Below are positions 7,991 to 15,504 of a DNA stretch of 36,318 bases, piece by piece. Both the position numbers and the translations under genes were made by a program. This DNA comes from Marinospirillum sp. Lineage in GTDB: Bacteria; Pseudomonadota; Gammaproteobacteria; Pseudomonadales; Halomonadaceae. Each line of letters begins with the position of its first letter. The stretch's first letter is position 1. Location of the stretch: assembly GCF_014859565.1 (NCBI RefSeq), contig NZ_JACUUA010000016.1, forward strand, positions 1 through 36,318, given 5' to 3'. The notes under the pieces are model-generated. The model was given only the letters and a program-made list of their open reading frames with translations, had not been told where the DNA came from and searched no databases.

Positions 7991-8341
7991 ATGAGCAAAA
8001 AAGTAACCAAGGGTGAGATTGTTGAGTCGATGGCTCAAGCTATGTACGACTCACAGCAGGGTGTCGTTAAAATTGGCAAGTGCAGGCAAATGGCACTGGC
8101 AGCATTTGACAATATGACCGGCACCATCGGTGATACGCTGGCTAATGGCGGATCTGTGACGCTCCCTGGTTTGTTTAGAATCCTGGTGATCAAGCTGAGG
8201 ACCAGAAAAGCCTACAAGCCAACTGCCGGGAAGGTGGTCACTTTGCCTGATCGTGCTTATCCTAAGCTTGAAGTTTCACGGGCACTGAGAGGCCGTATCA
8301 ATATCGACTGCATCAACAAAGATGAATCGGACAATGCCTGA
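7991..8341 (+). CDS. HU/IHF-like DNA-binding protein
   Basis: The 116-residue protein follows the HU pattern: an N-terminal helical dimerisation part with VTKGEIVESMAQ, then GGSVTLPGLFRILVIKLRTRK and the arm-end segment YKPTAGKVVTLPDRAYPKLE. The arm has KPTAGK in place of the usual NPxTGE/K. Length is slightly above the roughly 90 residues of HU because of a polar C-terminal tail. Such proteins bend and compact DNA. It lies between a small membrane gene and the holin, an odd place for a nucleoid protein; it may assist packaging or control of late genes. AAGGAAC lies just before the ATG. Confidence 0.75.
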   Translation: MSKKVTKGEIVESMAQAMYDSQQGVVKIGKCRQMALAAFDNMTGTIGDTLANGGSVTLPGLFRILVIKLRTRKAYKPTAGKVVTLPDRAYPKLEVSRALRGRINIDCINKDESDNA

Positions 8342-8681
8342 AAAAGAACCTCAGAATTACACATGGATACAATACGCATGGGTTATAGGGATTGCAATCT
8401 GGGGCGGTGCCGTTAAATACCTTCAGCGTCTGCGCGTATCCGGTGAATCAGTTAGTGCGGCAAGACTTCTTGAGGAGTTTTTAACATCCGCTCTTGCCGG
8501 TGTGCTCATGTTTTACGCTTGTGAGCTGGCCGGTATGGACGGACTTACATCAGCCATTGCGATTGCCATTGCTGGCCACATGGGTGGCGAGCTGTTTGAT
8601 GAAATCAAGGCATGGGCACGCAAGCGATACATGCGAAACAATATGCCGCCAACCAAGACAAGCCGAGCAAAAGAGGATTGA
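8322..8681 (+). CDS. Holin (LydA-like, class I topology)
   Basis: A 119-residue membrane protein with three hydrophobic segments: near residues 18-35 (YAWVIGIAIWGGAVKYL), 56-71 (ALAGVLMFYACELAGM) and 75-92 (LTSAIAIAIAGHMGGEL). The GHMGGEL motif after the last segment, before a basic tail, is typical of LydA-type phage holins. Holins form membrane lesions that release the endolysin. The start is uncertain: ATG 8322 or ATG 8334, both inside the end of the HU-like gene and both with poor Shine-Dalgarno sites. The endolysin candidate follows one gene later. Confidence 0.7.
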   Translation: MNRTMPEKEPQNYTWIQYAWVIGIAIWGGAVKYLQRLRVSGESVSAARLLEEFLTSALAGVLMFYACELAGMDGLTSAIAIAIAGHMGGELFDEIKAWARKRYMRNNMPPTKTSRAKED

Positions 8682-8685
8682 CGCC

Positions 8686-9072
8686 ATGATGACTCTCTCT
8701 GATCTTGCCAGACACAATAACCTGCTGGAATTATCGCTGGTCATTGCAAATATCGGCATGGCCGCAGCAACCATACCCGCAGCACTAACAGCAGTCCGTT
8801 ACAAGACTCACCGCTCGAAAATACTGGTCTACACCTGCATGATCATGGCTGTATGCTTTATCACTATCAACATGAGGTGGACAAGCGGCGATCTGATTGA
8901 CATGGTTAACATTCAATCTATTCAGACTGGCATCTGGAACCTGCTGCCATTCATTCTTGCCAATGGCTACCTGATCGAATTTATGCGGTGCCGGGGCAGG
9001 TGCTCACCTTCTCTTCTTCGTAAACGGCGACACGCCATAAAAATAAAGGCAATACAACATGCAGAAAATTGA
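8686..9072 (+). CDS. Three-helix membrane protein of the lysis cluster
   Basis: A 128-residue protein with hydrophobic segments near residues 15-38, 44-63 and 85-105, and a strongly basic tail. The ATG at 8686 has AGAGG 9 bases upstream; an ORF open back to 8494 only overlaps the holin gene. The stop lies inside the endolysin gene (14-base overlap). Three membrane spans next to a holin and endolysin suggest a second holin or antiholin, but there is no recognisable family motif. Confidence refers to it being a real gene. Confidence 0.65.
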   Translation: MMTLSDLARHNNLLELSLVIANIGMAAATIPAALTAVRYKTHRSKILVYTCMIMAVCFITINMRWTSGDLIDMVNIQSIQTGIWNLLPFILANGYLIEFMRCRGRCSPSLLRKRRHAIKIKAIQHAEN

Positions 9073-9526
9073 GTGGAAAAGAACCAAGCGATTCAAACCA
9101 TCCGAGTGGCCTGGAGATGCCACCGAGCACATGAACCCAGACCTGTTTAACGAGTTGTTCCTACTGAGGGATCTGGTGCCTAGCTGGTGCTCTATGCGTC
9201 CAAGCCCGGTTTATGGTGCTCATGTTCGCCCTGACGGATCATCTAGGCATTCAACCAATGGCAACTCTAGGCTGTCTGATGCGACAGACTTGTTCGCATC
9301 CTGGAAGGCTGTATGGCTGATCTGGCAGCAAGCCTGCAGAATGGATTTTGGTGGCATCGGTTTATATCTTGACACGCAGCTTGGCGGCAAGCAGATGCCA
9401 ATGATCCATCTTGATATGCGCAAAAATCGTGTCATGTGGGTACGTCATAACGGACAGTATTACTACTATGAAAATGACCCTGTTATTTTTTTCAAAATCA
9501 TTGCCGAATACGGCAAGAACCAATGA
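9059..9526 (+). CDS. Endolysin candidate, M15-like peptidase
   Basis: A 155-residue protein with no signal peptide. The segment SSRHSTNGNSRLSDATDLF carries a His (H64) and two Asp (D74, D77), and MIHLDMR follows at H117-D119. This resembles the zinc-site layout of phage D-Ala-D-Ala-carboxypeptidase-like (peptidase M15) endolysins, where an SxH...D motif pairs with a later His. Such enzymes cleave peptidoglycan cross-links. Its position directly after two membrane genes and before spanin-like genes fits a lysis cassette. The lack of a signal peptide means it would need a holin for export. Family assignment is by motif only. Confidence 0.6.
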   Translation: MQKIEWKRTKRFKPSEWPGDATEHMNPDLFNELFLLRDLVPSWCSMRPSPVYGAHVRPDGSSRHSTNGNSRLSDATDLFASWKAVWLIWQQACRMDFGGIGLYLDTQLGGKQMPMIHLDMRKNRVMWVRHNGQYYYYENDPVIFFKIIAEYGKNQ

Positions 9527-9535
9527 GGTGTTCCG

Positions 9536-9742
9536 GTGGAATACATTGAACATGCTTTTTTGATCATTACGACCGTGGTTGCAGCAGCCTCTATGATTGT
9601 TAAAGGGATTGCCAAAATCACCAAAATCACGCCAAGCACCAAAGACGATGCGGTGGTGTCCAGTGTCGAGCGTAAAATTCTGGCAGCGCAAAAACTGCTG
9701 GATAAGGTCGCAATCAACACGCACAGCAAGGACGGTAAGTAA
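9536..9742 (+). CDS. Small single-span membrane protein
   Basis: A 68-residue protein, starting at a GTG with GAGGTG 5 bases before it. One hydrophobic segment covers about residues 7-24 (AFLIITTVVAAASMIVKG), followed by a polar helical tail with Lys/Asp residues. The N-in/C-out shape with a charged periplasmic helix would suit an inner-membrane spanin or a small holin-associated protein. It lies between the endolysin and the lipoprotein. Function not recognised. Confidence 0.5.
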   Translation: MEYIEHAFLIITTVVAAASMIVKGIAKITKITPSTKDDAVVSSVERKILAAQKLLDKVAINTHSKDGK

Positions 9743-9744
9743 CC

Positions 9745-9939
9745 ATGAGGCTCTTGGCTGAGTTTTTAACACTGCTCAATAGAGTGGCAGAACTGCTTGG
9801 TTTTGCTGTTGGAGAGCATAACGAAAAAAAGCACAGTCAGGAGCATCGGAAGCATCAGAAAAAGATCAGTGATATTGAGGATAACCCGTCTGAGTTTGGG
9901 CGCAATCACTTCAATCCAGAGCAGAAAAGCAAAGAATGA
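9745..9939 (+). CDS. Small charged protein, possible spanin partner
   Basis: A 64-residue protein with a moderately hydrophobic N-terminus (MRLLAEFLTLLNRVAELLGF) and a His/Lys/Glu-rich tail that should be helical. The stop overlaps the lipoprotein start (ATGATG at 9936). Its position directly before a probable outer-membrane spanin makes an inner-membrane spanin role possible, but the hydrophobic stretch carries Glu and Arg and is a poor membrane anchor. Confidence 0.5.
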   Translation: MRLLAEFLTLLNRVAELLGFAVGEHNEKKHSQEHRKHQKKISDIEDNPSEFGRNHFNPEQKSKE

Positions 9940-10160
9940 TGCGTACCGTTCTGACTTTATCGCTGGCACTGGTACTGACTGGGTGTGCATGTACCGTTAG
10001 CCAGCCAGTTATCCCTCAAGAGTCAATGTCGATGCCTGCAAAGCCAACGTTGCCCTCGTGGTCCATCCTGCCTGATGGCGGCATGGCTTTGGACCGCATA
10101 GATACTGAGCGCCTAATGAAATACATCGTGGAGCTTGAGCGTTATGGCAAGGAAAAGTAA
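9936..10160 (+). CDS. Outer-membrane lipoprotein, Rz1-like o-spanin candidate
   Basis: A 74-residue protein with a clear lipoprotein signal: MMRTVLTLSLALVLTGCACT, lipobox LTGC with Cys at about residue 17. The mature part is Pro/Ser-rich (SQPVIPQESMSMPAKPTLPS), as is usual for Rz1-type o-spanins, then a short helix. O-spanins sit in the outer membrane and join an inner-membrane partner to fuse the membranes at the end of lysis. The gene ends inside the next gene's start (17-base overlap). Confidence 0.65.
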   Translation: MMRTVLTLSLALVLTGCACTVSQPVIPQESMSMPAKPTLPSWSILPDGGMALDRIDTERLMKYIVELERYGKEK

Positions 10161-11205
10161 GGCGGATTGGATCGACTTTTTTACCCGCTTCGAGGCATCT
10201 GGCTTAAGCCTTGCGAACTACTGCGAAAAGGTAAAAGTTGCGTACCAGAGCGCCAAGAATTGGGCAAGTCAGCTGCGCAAAACAGACGAATATCCAGTAT
10301 CGGGTGCTGGAATCGGTACTGGTACTGGTACTAAAGCACCAAAACGCAGAAGGCGTACCAGTACCAAAGCTGCAAAGAAAGCCAGAAAGCCGCATGATAG
10401 TGACAATGATTTTAAAATCGCGGATTTTGCGGAAAAATTAGGCAAAAAAGCGCCCCAGGACGCCCCAAAAAAAGAGTGGAAAAAACAATGGGATAACCTC
10501 ATTCCCATCAAGCCTGGTGAGCAGCGAGCAATGAAGCATGGTGCGTATGCCGGAGCCTTGCCGCCAGAGATAGATCATTACCTGGCAACTTACGGTCGAA
10601 ATGACCTGAGAAACCTTGAGGAAGAAATACGCCTGACCAAAGGCCGGTTGATGCTGGTATCAAAGAAGCGTGCGGAATGGGACGCAATGGTCGAGTATGA
10701 CGAAGACCTGACGCCGCGCTTTGATGTGACAGAAATCAAGACAGAGACTGGGACAGGGGCTGGAGGTGAGTTCAGCAAAAAAACCAAGACGCTTAGCAGG
10801 CCGGATTTTGAGTCGCAGGAAGAAAGACTTACCCGCAGGTTGGCATGGCTCACCCAGGTGCAGGAGCAGCTATCAAAGCGCCCCGCTATGTCAGCAGATG
10901 ACGCTGTGAGCCTTCGCGCTTCAGTTATCCGTGCTGGCATGGAAGATGGTAAGGCTTGGTCTGAAATCGGGCTTGAGATCGAAATGCACGGGCTTGAGCT
11001 GCCGTTTAGTATCAAAGCACTGATCCAGAGAGAGCTTGAGCAGCCGATTGAAGAGCCGGATGGCGGCCTGACAGATGACGAGCTGGAAAAACTGTCTCAG
11101 CAGTATTACAAAGAGATTGCCCATGATGCAGAGTGGGTAGAGGTTCGCAAGTCTGAGATAAAAGAAATACACGCGGTGCAGGCAGAAGAAAAAACAGCGC
11201 AATAG
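10144..11205 (+). CDS. Probable terminase small subunit
   Basis: A 353-residue protein. The N-terminus (WIDFFTRFEASGLSLANYCE) looks like a helix-turn-helix, followed by a Gly-Thr repeat linker and a strongly basic stretch (KRRRRTSTKAAKKARKP). The core has GEQRAMKHGAYAGALPPEI and a long helical part with paired ERLTRRLAWLTQVQEQL segments. Small terminases of this type bind the packaging site with an N-terminal HTH and oligomerise through helices. The ATG at 10144 is used because the upstream TTG at 10135 is weak. The large subunit lies 2.8 kb downstream, further than usual. Assignment rests on architecture and position. Confidence 0.55.
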   Translation: MARKSKADWIDFFTRFEASGLSLANYCEKVKVAYQSAKNWASQLRKTDEYPVSGAGIGTGTGTKAPKRRRRTSTKAAKKARKPHDSDNDFKIADFAEKLGKKAPQDAPKKEWKKQWDNLIPIKPGEQRAMKHGAYAGALPPEIDHYLATYGRNDLRNLEEEIRLTKGRLMLVSKKRAEWDAMVEYDEDLTPRFDVTEIKTETGTGAGGEFSKKTKTLSRPDFESQEERLTRRLAWLTQVQEQLSKRPAMSADDAVSLRASVIRAGMEDGKAWSEIGLEIEMHGLELPFSIKALIQRELEQPIEEPDGGLTDDELEKLSQQYYKEIAHDAEWVEVRKSEIKEIHAVQAEEKTAQ

Positions 11206-11682
11206 TGTTGATTATTTGTTTTGCCTGGCCTATTATTGGTTTTGTTATCACCAGCCTCAAGATGATCCCCCGTCGACTAGGCGCCGGCACCCGCAGCGGT
11301 ATATCTGCGGGTCATCAGAAATGGTTCGCGAGCAAAATCATAAAAAAATCCTGTAATGGTTTTGCCGAAATAGCGCAAAATCCGCGTAAACCCTCGCCCA
11401 ATCTGGCGAGACATAAGAGCCAACCTCAGGTTCTGGTTTGCTGACTCAATACATACACTGTTTTAATTGATGCTGGCGATGAAAAATAAACCATGAGGCC
11501 ATCCGGCGGTGCCTGAACACCGGAAGCCCGACAAGACCCTCCCTCTGCTTACCTCCTTTGGGTCGAGGTCGGATCGTTACAGATAGACCTGCTTCGGTTG
11601 GGTTGCGGGATCTGATAAACGATATGCTGACAGCCTGGAAAGACAGGCAGCACATAGTGGCGCTATACTTAATAAAAAAAAG
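11206..11682. other. Non-coding, hairpin-rich stretch
   Basis: No ORF here looks convincing; a GTG ORF (11205-11444) begins with a hydrophobic stretch but has no family features. Instead there are hairpins: ACCCGCAG/CTGCGGGT (11289-11296 with 11305-11312, perfect), CGGTG/CACCG (11507-11522), and a two-part stem ATCGTT..CAGAT with ATCTG..AACGAT (11573-11584 with 11610-11623) enclosing a smaller hairpin. GACCC/GGGTC pairs add further folding. It could hold a structured RNA or the packaging (cos/pac) site, being next to the small terminase. It ends at a terminator. Confidence 0.45.
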
Positions 11683-11706
11683 AACCAGCGTAATGCGGTT
11701 TTTTTT
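11683..11706 (+). terminator. Rho-independent terminator, possibly bidirectional
   Basis: AACC(A)GC pairs with GCGGTT, one bulged A, loop GTAAT, followed by eight T. An A-tract directly upstream mirrors the T-tract, so it could also stop leftward transcripts. Confidence 0.65.
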
Positions 11707-11718
11707 ATGCAATAACCA

Positions 11719-11747
11719 TTGATATTATCTTTAAATAGCTGTAAATT
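11719..11747 (+). promoter_or_regulatory. Sigma-70-like promoter
   Basis: TTGATA (11719-11724, one mismatch), 17-bp spacer, TAAATT (11742-11747, two mismatches). It lies between a terminator and a 31-codon ORF with a strong Shine-Dalgarno, with a start point near 11754. It would restart transcription for the small-gene block at 11778-12875. Confidence 0.6.
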
Positions 11748-11777
11748 TTACGTGAATCCAGTAACCAGAGGTGATTT

Positions 11778-11873
11778 ATGTTTAAGCCAGTTATTTTCTG
11801 TGCCGCAATCCTTGCGTCATTTCCAGTGGTAGCGGTGGATGCCATAGACAGGCATGAGTGCTGGCTGCAATGA
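11778..11873 (+). CDS. Tiny ORF with signal-peptide-like sequence
   Basis: A 31-residue ORF, MFKPVIFCAAILASFPVVAV then a short polar tail with HECW. AGAGGTG sits 4 bases before the ATG, one of the best Shine-Dalgarno sites in the window. Its TGA overlaps the next gene's ATG (ATGA at 11870). The hydrophobic N-terminus ending near residue 20 looks like a cleavable signal or a single membrane span. It may be a real microprotein, or a leader ORF that couples translation of the gene after it. Confidence 0.5.
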   Translation: MFKPVIFCAAILASFPVVAVDAIDRHECWLQ

Positions 11874-12376
11874 AAAAACAGAAGCGCAAGCCGTCAGCAA
11901 TGAATCGTCTGATCGAAAAAAGAACGCTGGAGCTGGCACAAGGATTGGTGTTTCTTGCGGTTGGTGACGGAAGCCCCGTGGTGCCGCTGTTCAAGAATGT
12001 CATCCCTCCTCAGCGACTTGCTGACGCAGCTGTAACCGTAGCATTGAAGCGCAGAATGCCAAAAACAGCATTCCTGACAAAAATATGCCGGTCAGAGTCT
12101 GGGCAGGAGTATATTGCAGAGCCAGTAGAAATATCTCTCAGTAGTTGCAGGCCGGATGATCTGATTGATCCTGATGACGCTGATGCCGGGACTGTCGCGG
12201 ATATGCTAGCGGACGCACTCAGCGGCATTACGCACAATAAAAGTCATTACATCTGTGACGCTTATCTGATTGCAAACCGGGATCGTGAATTTACTGAGCA
12301 GTGGGCAGTCGACCGCTTCACTGAAAACGGCGCATGGCGCGGAAAGGCAAAATGGGAGAGTAAAGATGAACAATGA
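11870..12376 (+). CDS. Hypothetical accessory protein
   Basis: A 168-residue soluble protein: a very basic start (MKKQKRKPSAMNRLIEKRTL), a middle with PDDLIDPDDADAGTVADML, and a C-terminal part with a Trp-rich tail (EQWAVDRFTENGAWRGKAKW). Single Cys residues are scattered, with no zinc motif. The ATG overlaps the tiny ORF's stop, and its own end overlaps the next gene by 11 bases, so the three form one unit under the promoter at 11719. No family recognised. Confidence 0.6.
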   Translation: MKKQKRKPSAMNRLIEKRTLELAQGLVFLAVGDGSPVVPLFKNVIPPQRLADAAVTVALKRRMPKTAFLTKICRSESGQEYIAEPVEISLSSCRPDDLIDPDDADAGTVADMLADALSGITHNKSHYICDAYLIANRDREFTEQWAVDRFTENGAWRGKAKWESKDEQ

Positions 12377-12875
12377 AAAAAATGAAAAACTTGACGGAAT
12401 GATTGTTGAGTGCATCATCCATAAAGGAATAAGCTGGAAGGCTTTACACTCACGCTGTTTTATCTACAGAATACCAGGCGGGTTTATAGCCCGGAATATC
12501 CATCCTGACAAACTATCCGCTGATTGTGACGCAGTTTATGTGTGCAATAGGGATGAGTATTTGAGTCATGCAGAATTGCTTATGCGTACCAGCTTGTCAT
12601 TTGTAGACAAGCCATCATCCATTAAGCCATCACTGTCGGCAACCTACCCAGAATACTACAAGGATGTTTCAGGGTTGACTGAGATGGATGTTTACACGGT
12701 GCATCAGATCTTTGGTATTGACGATCCAAGTGGTTGCCTGCAACATGCCAGTAAGAAAATCCTGCTGTCCGGTGTGCGCACAGGCAGGAAATCACGCTAC
12801 AAAGACATCAAGGAAGCCAGGGACACGTTAACGCGCAAGCTGGAGCTGATGGAGCTGAACAATGACGCTAGGTAG
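12366..12875 (+). CDS. DUF3310-like protein
   Basis: A 169-residue protein; ATG at 12366 has GGGAG 7 bases upstream. The C-terminal half (VYTVHQIFGIDDPSGCLQHA, then KKILLSGVRTG...YKDIKEARDTLTRKLEL) follows the pattern of DUF3310: a helix, a stretch ending in a K-x(n)-R-G/K turn and a KA..L..E helix, often found in phage nucleotide-metabolism-related or 'SaV-like' proteins. The N-terminal half (residues 1-95) is strand-rich and unassigned. Family assignment is tentative. Confidence 0.5.
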   Translation: MNNEKNEKLDGMIVECIIHKGISWKALHSRCFIYRIPGGFIARNIHPDKLSADCDAVYVCNRDEYLSHAELLMRTSLSFVDKPSSIKPSLSATYPEYYKDVSGLTEMDVYTVHQIFGIDDPSGCLQHASKKILLSGVRTGRKSRYKDIKEARDTLTRKLELMELNNDAR

Positions 12876-12915
12876 CGGGAATACAAAGTTATCCGATGCC
12901 GGGAATAAAGCCTGC

Positions 12916-13137
12916 TCATATCGGCAATATCCTCACTTTTTGGTATCCGAGTCTTGTAATTTTTTCAGCGCACTTCACAGCCTTGTCATGGCTGCTGAAT
13001 ATTTCCTCAAAATCACCAGAATCCGAAGCTCCTGTCACCAGGTAAACATCAGGTTTTTTGCTGATATTGAGTGCTGACCACAAAAACAGAAACGCCACTC
13101 CGAAAAGCAGTGCCAGTGTTGGCAAGAAAGCGGTCAT
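12916..13137 (-). CDS. Small membrane-anchored protein on the opposite strand
   Basis: A 73-residue protein, MTAFLPTLALLFGVAFLFLW..., with one N-terminal membrane span (about residues 3-22) and a compact C-terminal domain (DVYLVTGASDSGDFEEIFSS, then a helix with KAVKCAEKI). CTGGAG lies just before the ATG on the minus strand. It is the only minus-strand gene inside the late region and has its own promoter, as expected of a 'moron' expressed from the prophage. The plus-strand ORF opposite it (12862-13077) looks like a shadow. Confidence 0.6.
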   Translation of the reverse strand: MTAFLPTLALLFGVAFLFLWSALNISKKPDVYLVTGASDSGDFEEIFSSHDKAVKCAEKITRLGYQKVRILPI

Positions 13138-13201
13138 AATCACTCCAGTTTTAACAAATCGTTGCACGGGATAAACCCGTGAATGGGGCGTTAAATAAAA
13201 A

Positions 13202-13229
13202 ATAATAGCACCCAGCAAAACAAAATCAA
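13202..13229 (-). promoter_or_regulatory. Promoter for the minus-strand small gene
   Basis: On the minus strand, TTGATT (13229-13224), 16-bp spacer, TATTAT (13207-13202). The start point would lie about 55 bases before the ATG at 13137. It is divergent from the candidate at 13265. Confidence 0.55.
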
Positions 13230-13264
13230 CCCTGATACGGCGTTTTTTACAAAACACCCAACCA

Positions 13265-13293
13265 TTGCATGATCCGGCACGATCTGGAATAAT
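13265..13293 (+). promoter_or_regulatory. Possible promoter for the HTH gene
   Basis: TTGCAT (13265-13270), 17-bp spacer, AATAAT (13288-13293). The -10 is good and the -35 weak. It would transcribe the HTH gene at 13327 and perhaps the large terminase operon. Confidence 0.4.
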
Positions 13294-13326
13294 TACTGCA
13301 TACATATCCATGCAGAAGGAACAAAG

Positions 13327-13659
13327 ATGAACCTGATTGAATCAATAGAAGTCGCGCTAGACAGCCTGACCAAGGCAGAAAAGAAGGCCATTGATACGGC
13401 TATTCCGCTGCTGGTGAAAGCTGGATACATGAGCGAGCTGCCGCTAAAGCCTTCCATTCAGACCGCAGCTGAGTTTAAGCAGGCACAAGACAGGCTGGGA
13501 ATGAGCAACTACGACATGGCTGAGCTGCTAGGCTGCCGGTTGTCGCTTGTGGAGAAAATGCGAGCCGGTACAAGCCCCGTTCGCCCCCTGGTTGGCTTTG
13601 TTTTGTCAAACCTGCCCAAGCGCATTGCGCTGCTCAAGGCGCACCAGCAGCAAGACTAA
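13327..13659 (+). CDS. XRE-like HTH regulator
   Basis: A 110-residue protein with a helical N-terminus (LIESIEVALDSLTKAEKKAI) and a C-terminal helix-turn-helix: AAEFKQAQDRLGMSNYDMAE, then LLGCRLSLVEKMRAGTSPVR as recognition helix region, and VLSNLPKRIALLK. The shape is that of an XRE-type regulator lacking the usual N-terminal HTH position, similar to antitoxin-like or late-gene regulators. AAGGA precedes the ATG. Lying divergent to the minus-strand small gene, it may control that promoter pair and the terminase operon. Confidence 0.6.
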   Translation: MNLIESIEVALDSLTKAEKKAIDTAIPLLVKAGYMSELPLKPSIQTAAEFKQAQDRLGMSNYDMAELLGCRLSLVEKMRAGTSPVRPLVGFVLSNLPKRIALLKAHQQQD

Positions 13660-13716
13660 ACCAATTGGTTAAGTCCTGTTACCATTGCCAAAAAGGACAT
13701 GATTGAGGGCTTTACC

Positions 13717-13959
13717 GTGACAAACTACTTTTTCAAGCCGCCATCCTGCAGTGTGCGCACGATTCTGATTTACTGGGTGACAGCTACCGCTGTAACGGCG
13801 TTACTGCTGTTTGGCTTTATCGGTATCAGGTTCGAGCCTGAGCGCGAAGAATACTGCAAAATGGTGCGCATCCATCAAGACACAAATGGTCGTCACGGAT
13901 GGCCAGACTATCAAGGCGCTTACGAGTCGCAGTGCGCAGTCGATACGGAAGCTGAGTAG
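13717..13959 (+). CDS. Small single-span membrane protein before the large terminase
   Basis: An 80-residue protein with one strong membrane span (about residues 17-36, IYWVTATAVTALLLFGFIGI) and a polar C-terminal domain with two Cys. I prefer the GTG at 13717 (GAGGG 8 bases upstream); an ATG at 13699 in the same frame has its AGG too close. The stop TAG shares its last base with the GTG start of the terminase, so it is coupled to it. No family recognised. Confidence 0.5.
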   Translation: MTNYFFKPPSCSVRTILIYWVTATAVTALLLFGFIGIRFEPEREEYCKMVRIHQDTNGRHGWPDYQGAYESQCAVDTEAE

Positions 13960-15464
13960 TGGCTAAGCGCTCCATCCTGAATGACCGCCGCTGGCAGAGA
14001 ATGGCGATCCGGTACAGAAATGACCGGGTGAAGTTTGCCGTTGAGGTTATGGGGCACTCCCCATCATGGCAGCAGCGGGAAGTTCTAAGCGCAGTTGATA
14101 TACCCGGCTCAAGGGTCTCTGTTGCGTCAGGCCACGGCACAGGCAAGAGTTACATTGCTGGCGATCTGTGTATGCACCATATGCTATGTCATGTAAAGCC
14201 AGAGCTGATTCTTACTGCCAACAATATTGATCAGGTGCGTCGGGTTATATTCAAGTACCTCAGTGAGAGCTGGGCAGAGGTATGCAGTCGGTTCCCGTGG
14301 CTGCGCCAGTATTTTACGGTTACATCTGAGTTGTTTTACTGTAACGAGTTTCGCAAAAGCTGGTACGTAGCCGGAAAAACAGTCCCAAAGCAAAAGCCGG
14401 AAGGCATTGCCGGTGCTCACAACAAAAACCTGTTTTACATTGTGGACGAGGCATCGGCTGCTGATGATACCGTCCTCAGTGTTATCAGAGGTGCATTATC
14501 AGAGGATAATAACCGGCTGCTGCTGTTCAGTCAGCCTACGCGCAATGCAGGGCATTTTTACGACTCGCAGCACGGATTGAAAAAGTCAGATCCAACAGAT
14601 CAAAGTGAGCCTGGCTATATAGCAATCACGCTGAACAGCGAAGAAAGCCCATTTGTCAGCCTTAAAGCCATACGGGAGTATGCAAAAACATACGGCGGCT
14701 ATGACTCGCCAGAGTACCAGATCAAGGTTAGAGGTCAATTCTCAGACCAACTGGAAGGCTTCTTGGTCAGTCGCAGGGTCGCAGAGCTTGCCCGTGGAAC
14801 AAAAATAGAGCTGCCAGAGCAGTGGGGATACATTATTGTTGCCGACATCGGTGGCGGTGTTGAGCGCGATAGCTCGGTTGTTGGTGTATTTAAGGTTTAC
14901 GGTTACGATCCGCTGAATGAGCGGCTGCTGGAACCTGTTTTTGTTAAAGAAATGCCAAAGACAATGAGTGCTCGTGATGTTGGGCGGGAGGTTTACCAGA
15001 TAAGCCAGGATTATGAAAATGTAATTGCTGCGATTGACTCCATTGGTATCGGCCTGACTGCCGCACAGGAGGCCGAGGAGCTAGGGGTTAACGTGCAGCG
15101 GATTATGTGGGGTATACCGCCACACTCGGAATCTCAAAAACGCCGATTTAAGAACCAGAGGGCACTTGCTTATGTTGCCCTTCGCGATGGCTTGCTGGAT
15201 GAACGGATACGCCTTGACGGGTCAGGCAGGGCGATTGACGAGATAGGCAGGATACCCTACCGACTGGATGAGCGAGGCAGGTACGCAATGCTTGGTAAGG
15301 ATGAGATGCGCTCCAAGGGTATCAAGTCTCCAGACTGGGCAGACGTTTACGCAATGGCAATGATTGCTGACTACCTGCCTGCTGGTGACGATGTTTTGAG
15401 TAGCACAGGTGATGATGAGCGAGATGATTACATGGCCGACCTGTTGCGCGTGGCTCAAGAGTAG
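13959..15464 (+). CDS. terL: Terminase large subunit
   Basis: A 501-residue packaging motor. Walker A is GHGTGKS (residues 58-64) and Walker B is YIVDEAS (D163, E164). A C-terminal RNase H-like nuclease domain follows: VADIGGG near residues 293-299, then AAIDSIGIG, and a late PDWADVYAMAM segment supplying the last acidic residue. It powers DNA translocation into the prohead and cuts the concatemer. The start is GTG 13959, overlapping the previous stop. The small subunit candidate lies upstream at 10144, separated by accessory genes. Confidence 0.9.
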   Translation: MAKRSILNDRRWQRMAIRYRNDRVKFAVEVMGHSPSWQQREVLSAVDIPGSRVSVASGHGTGKSYIAGDLCMHHMLCHVKPELILTANNIDQVRRVIFKYLSESWAEVCSRFPWLRQYFTVTSELFYCNEFRKSWYVAGKTVPKQKPEGIAGAHNKNLFYIVDEASAADDTVLSVIRGALSEDNNRLLLFSQPTRNAGHFYDSQHGLKKSDPTDQSEPGYIAITLNSEESPFVSLKAIREYAKTYGGYDSPEYQIKVRGQFSDQLEGFLVSRRVAELARGTKIELPEQWGYIIVADIGGGVERDSSVVGVFKVYGYDPLNERLLEPVFVKEMPKTMSARDVGREVYQISQDYENVIAAIDSIGIGLTAAQEAEELGVNVQRIMWGIPPHSESQKRRFKNQRALAYVALRDGLLDERIRLDGSGRAIDEIGRIPYRLDERGRYAMLGKDEMRSKGIKSPDWADVYAMAMIADYLPAGDDVLSSTGDDERDDYMADLLRVAQE

Positions 15465-15504
15465 TGTGTTTTTTACGGAAACCAATCAGAAAACAGGAGT
15501 ATTT

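Noticed and set aside
11205..11444. GTG-started ORF of 79 codons after the small terminase
   Set aside because: The start is weak, the sequence is not protein-like after residue 20, and it crosses a perfect hairpin.
12862..13077. Plus-strand ORF of 71 codons
   Set aside because: Overlaps the minus-strand membrane gene, which has a better ribosome site, membrane span and promoter.
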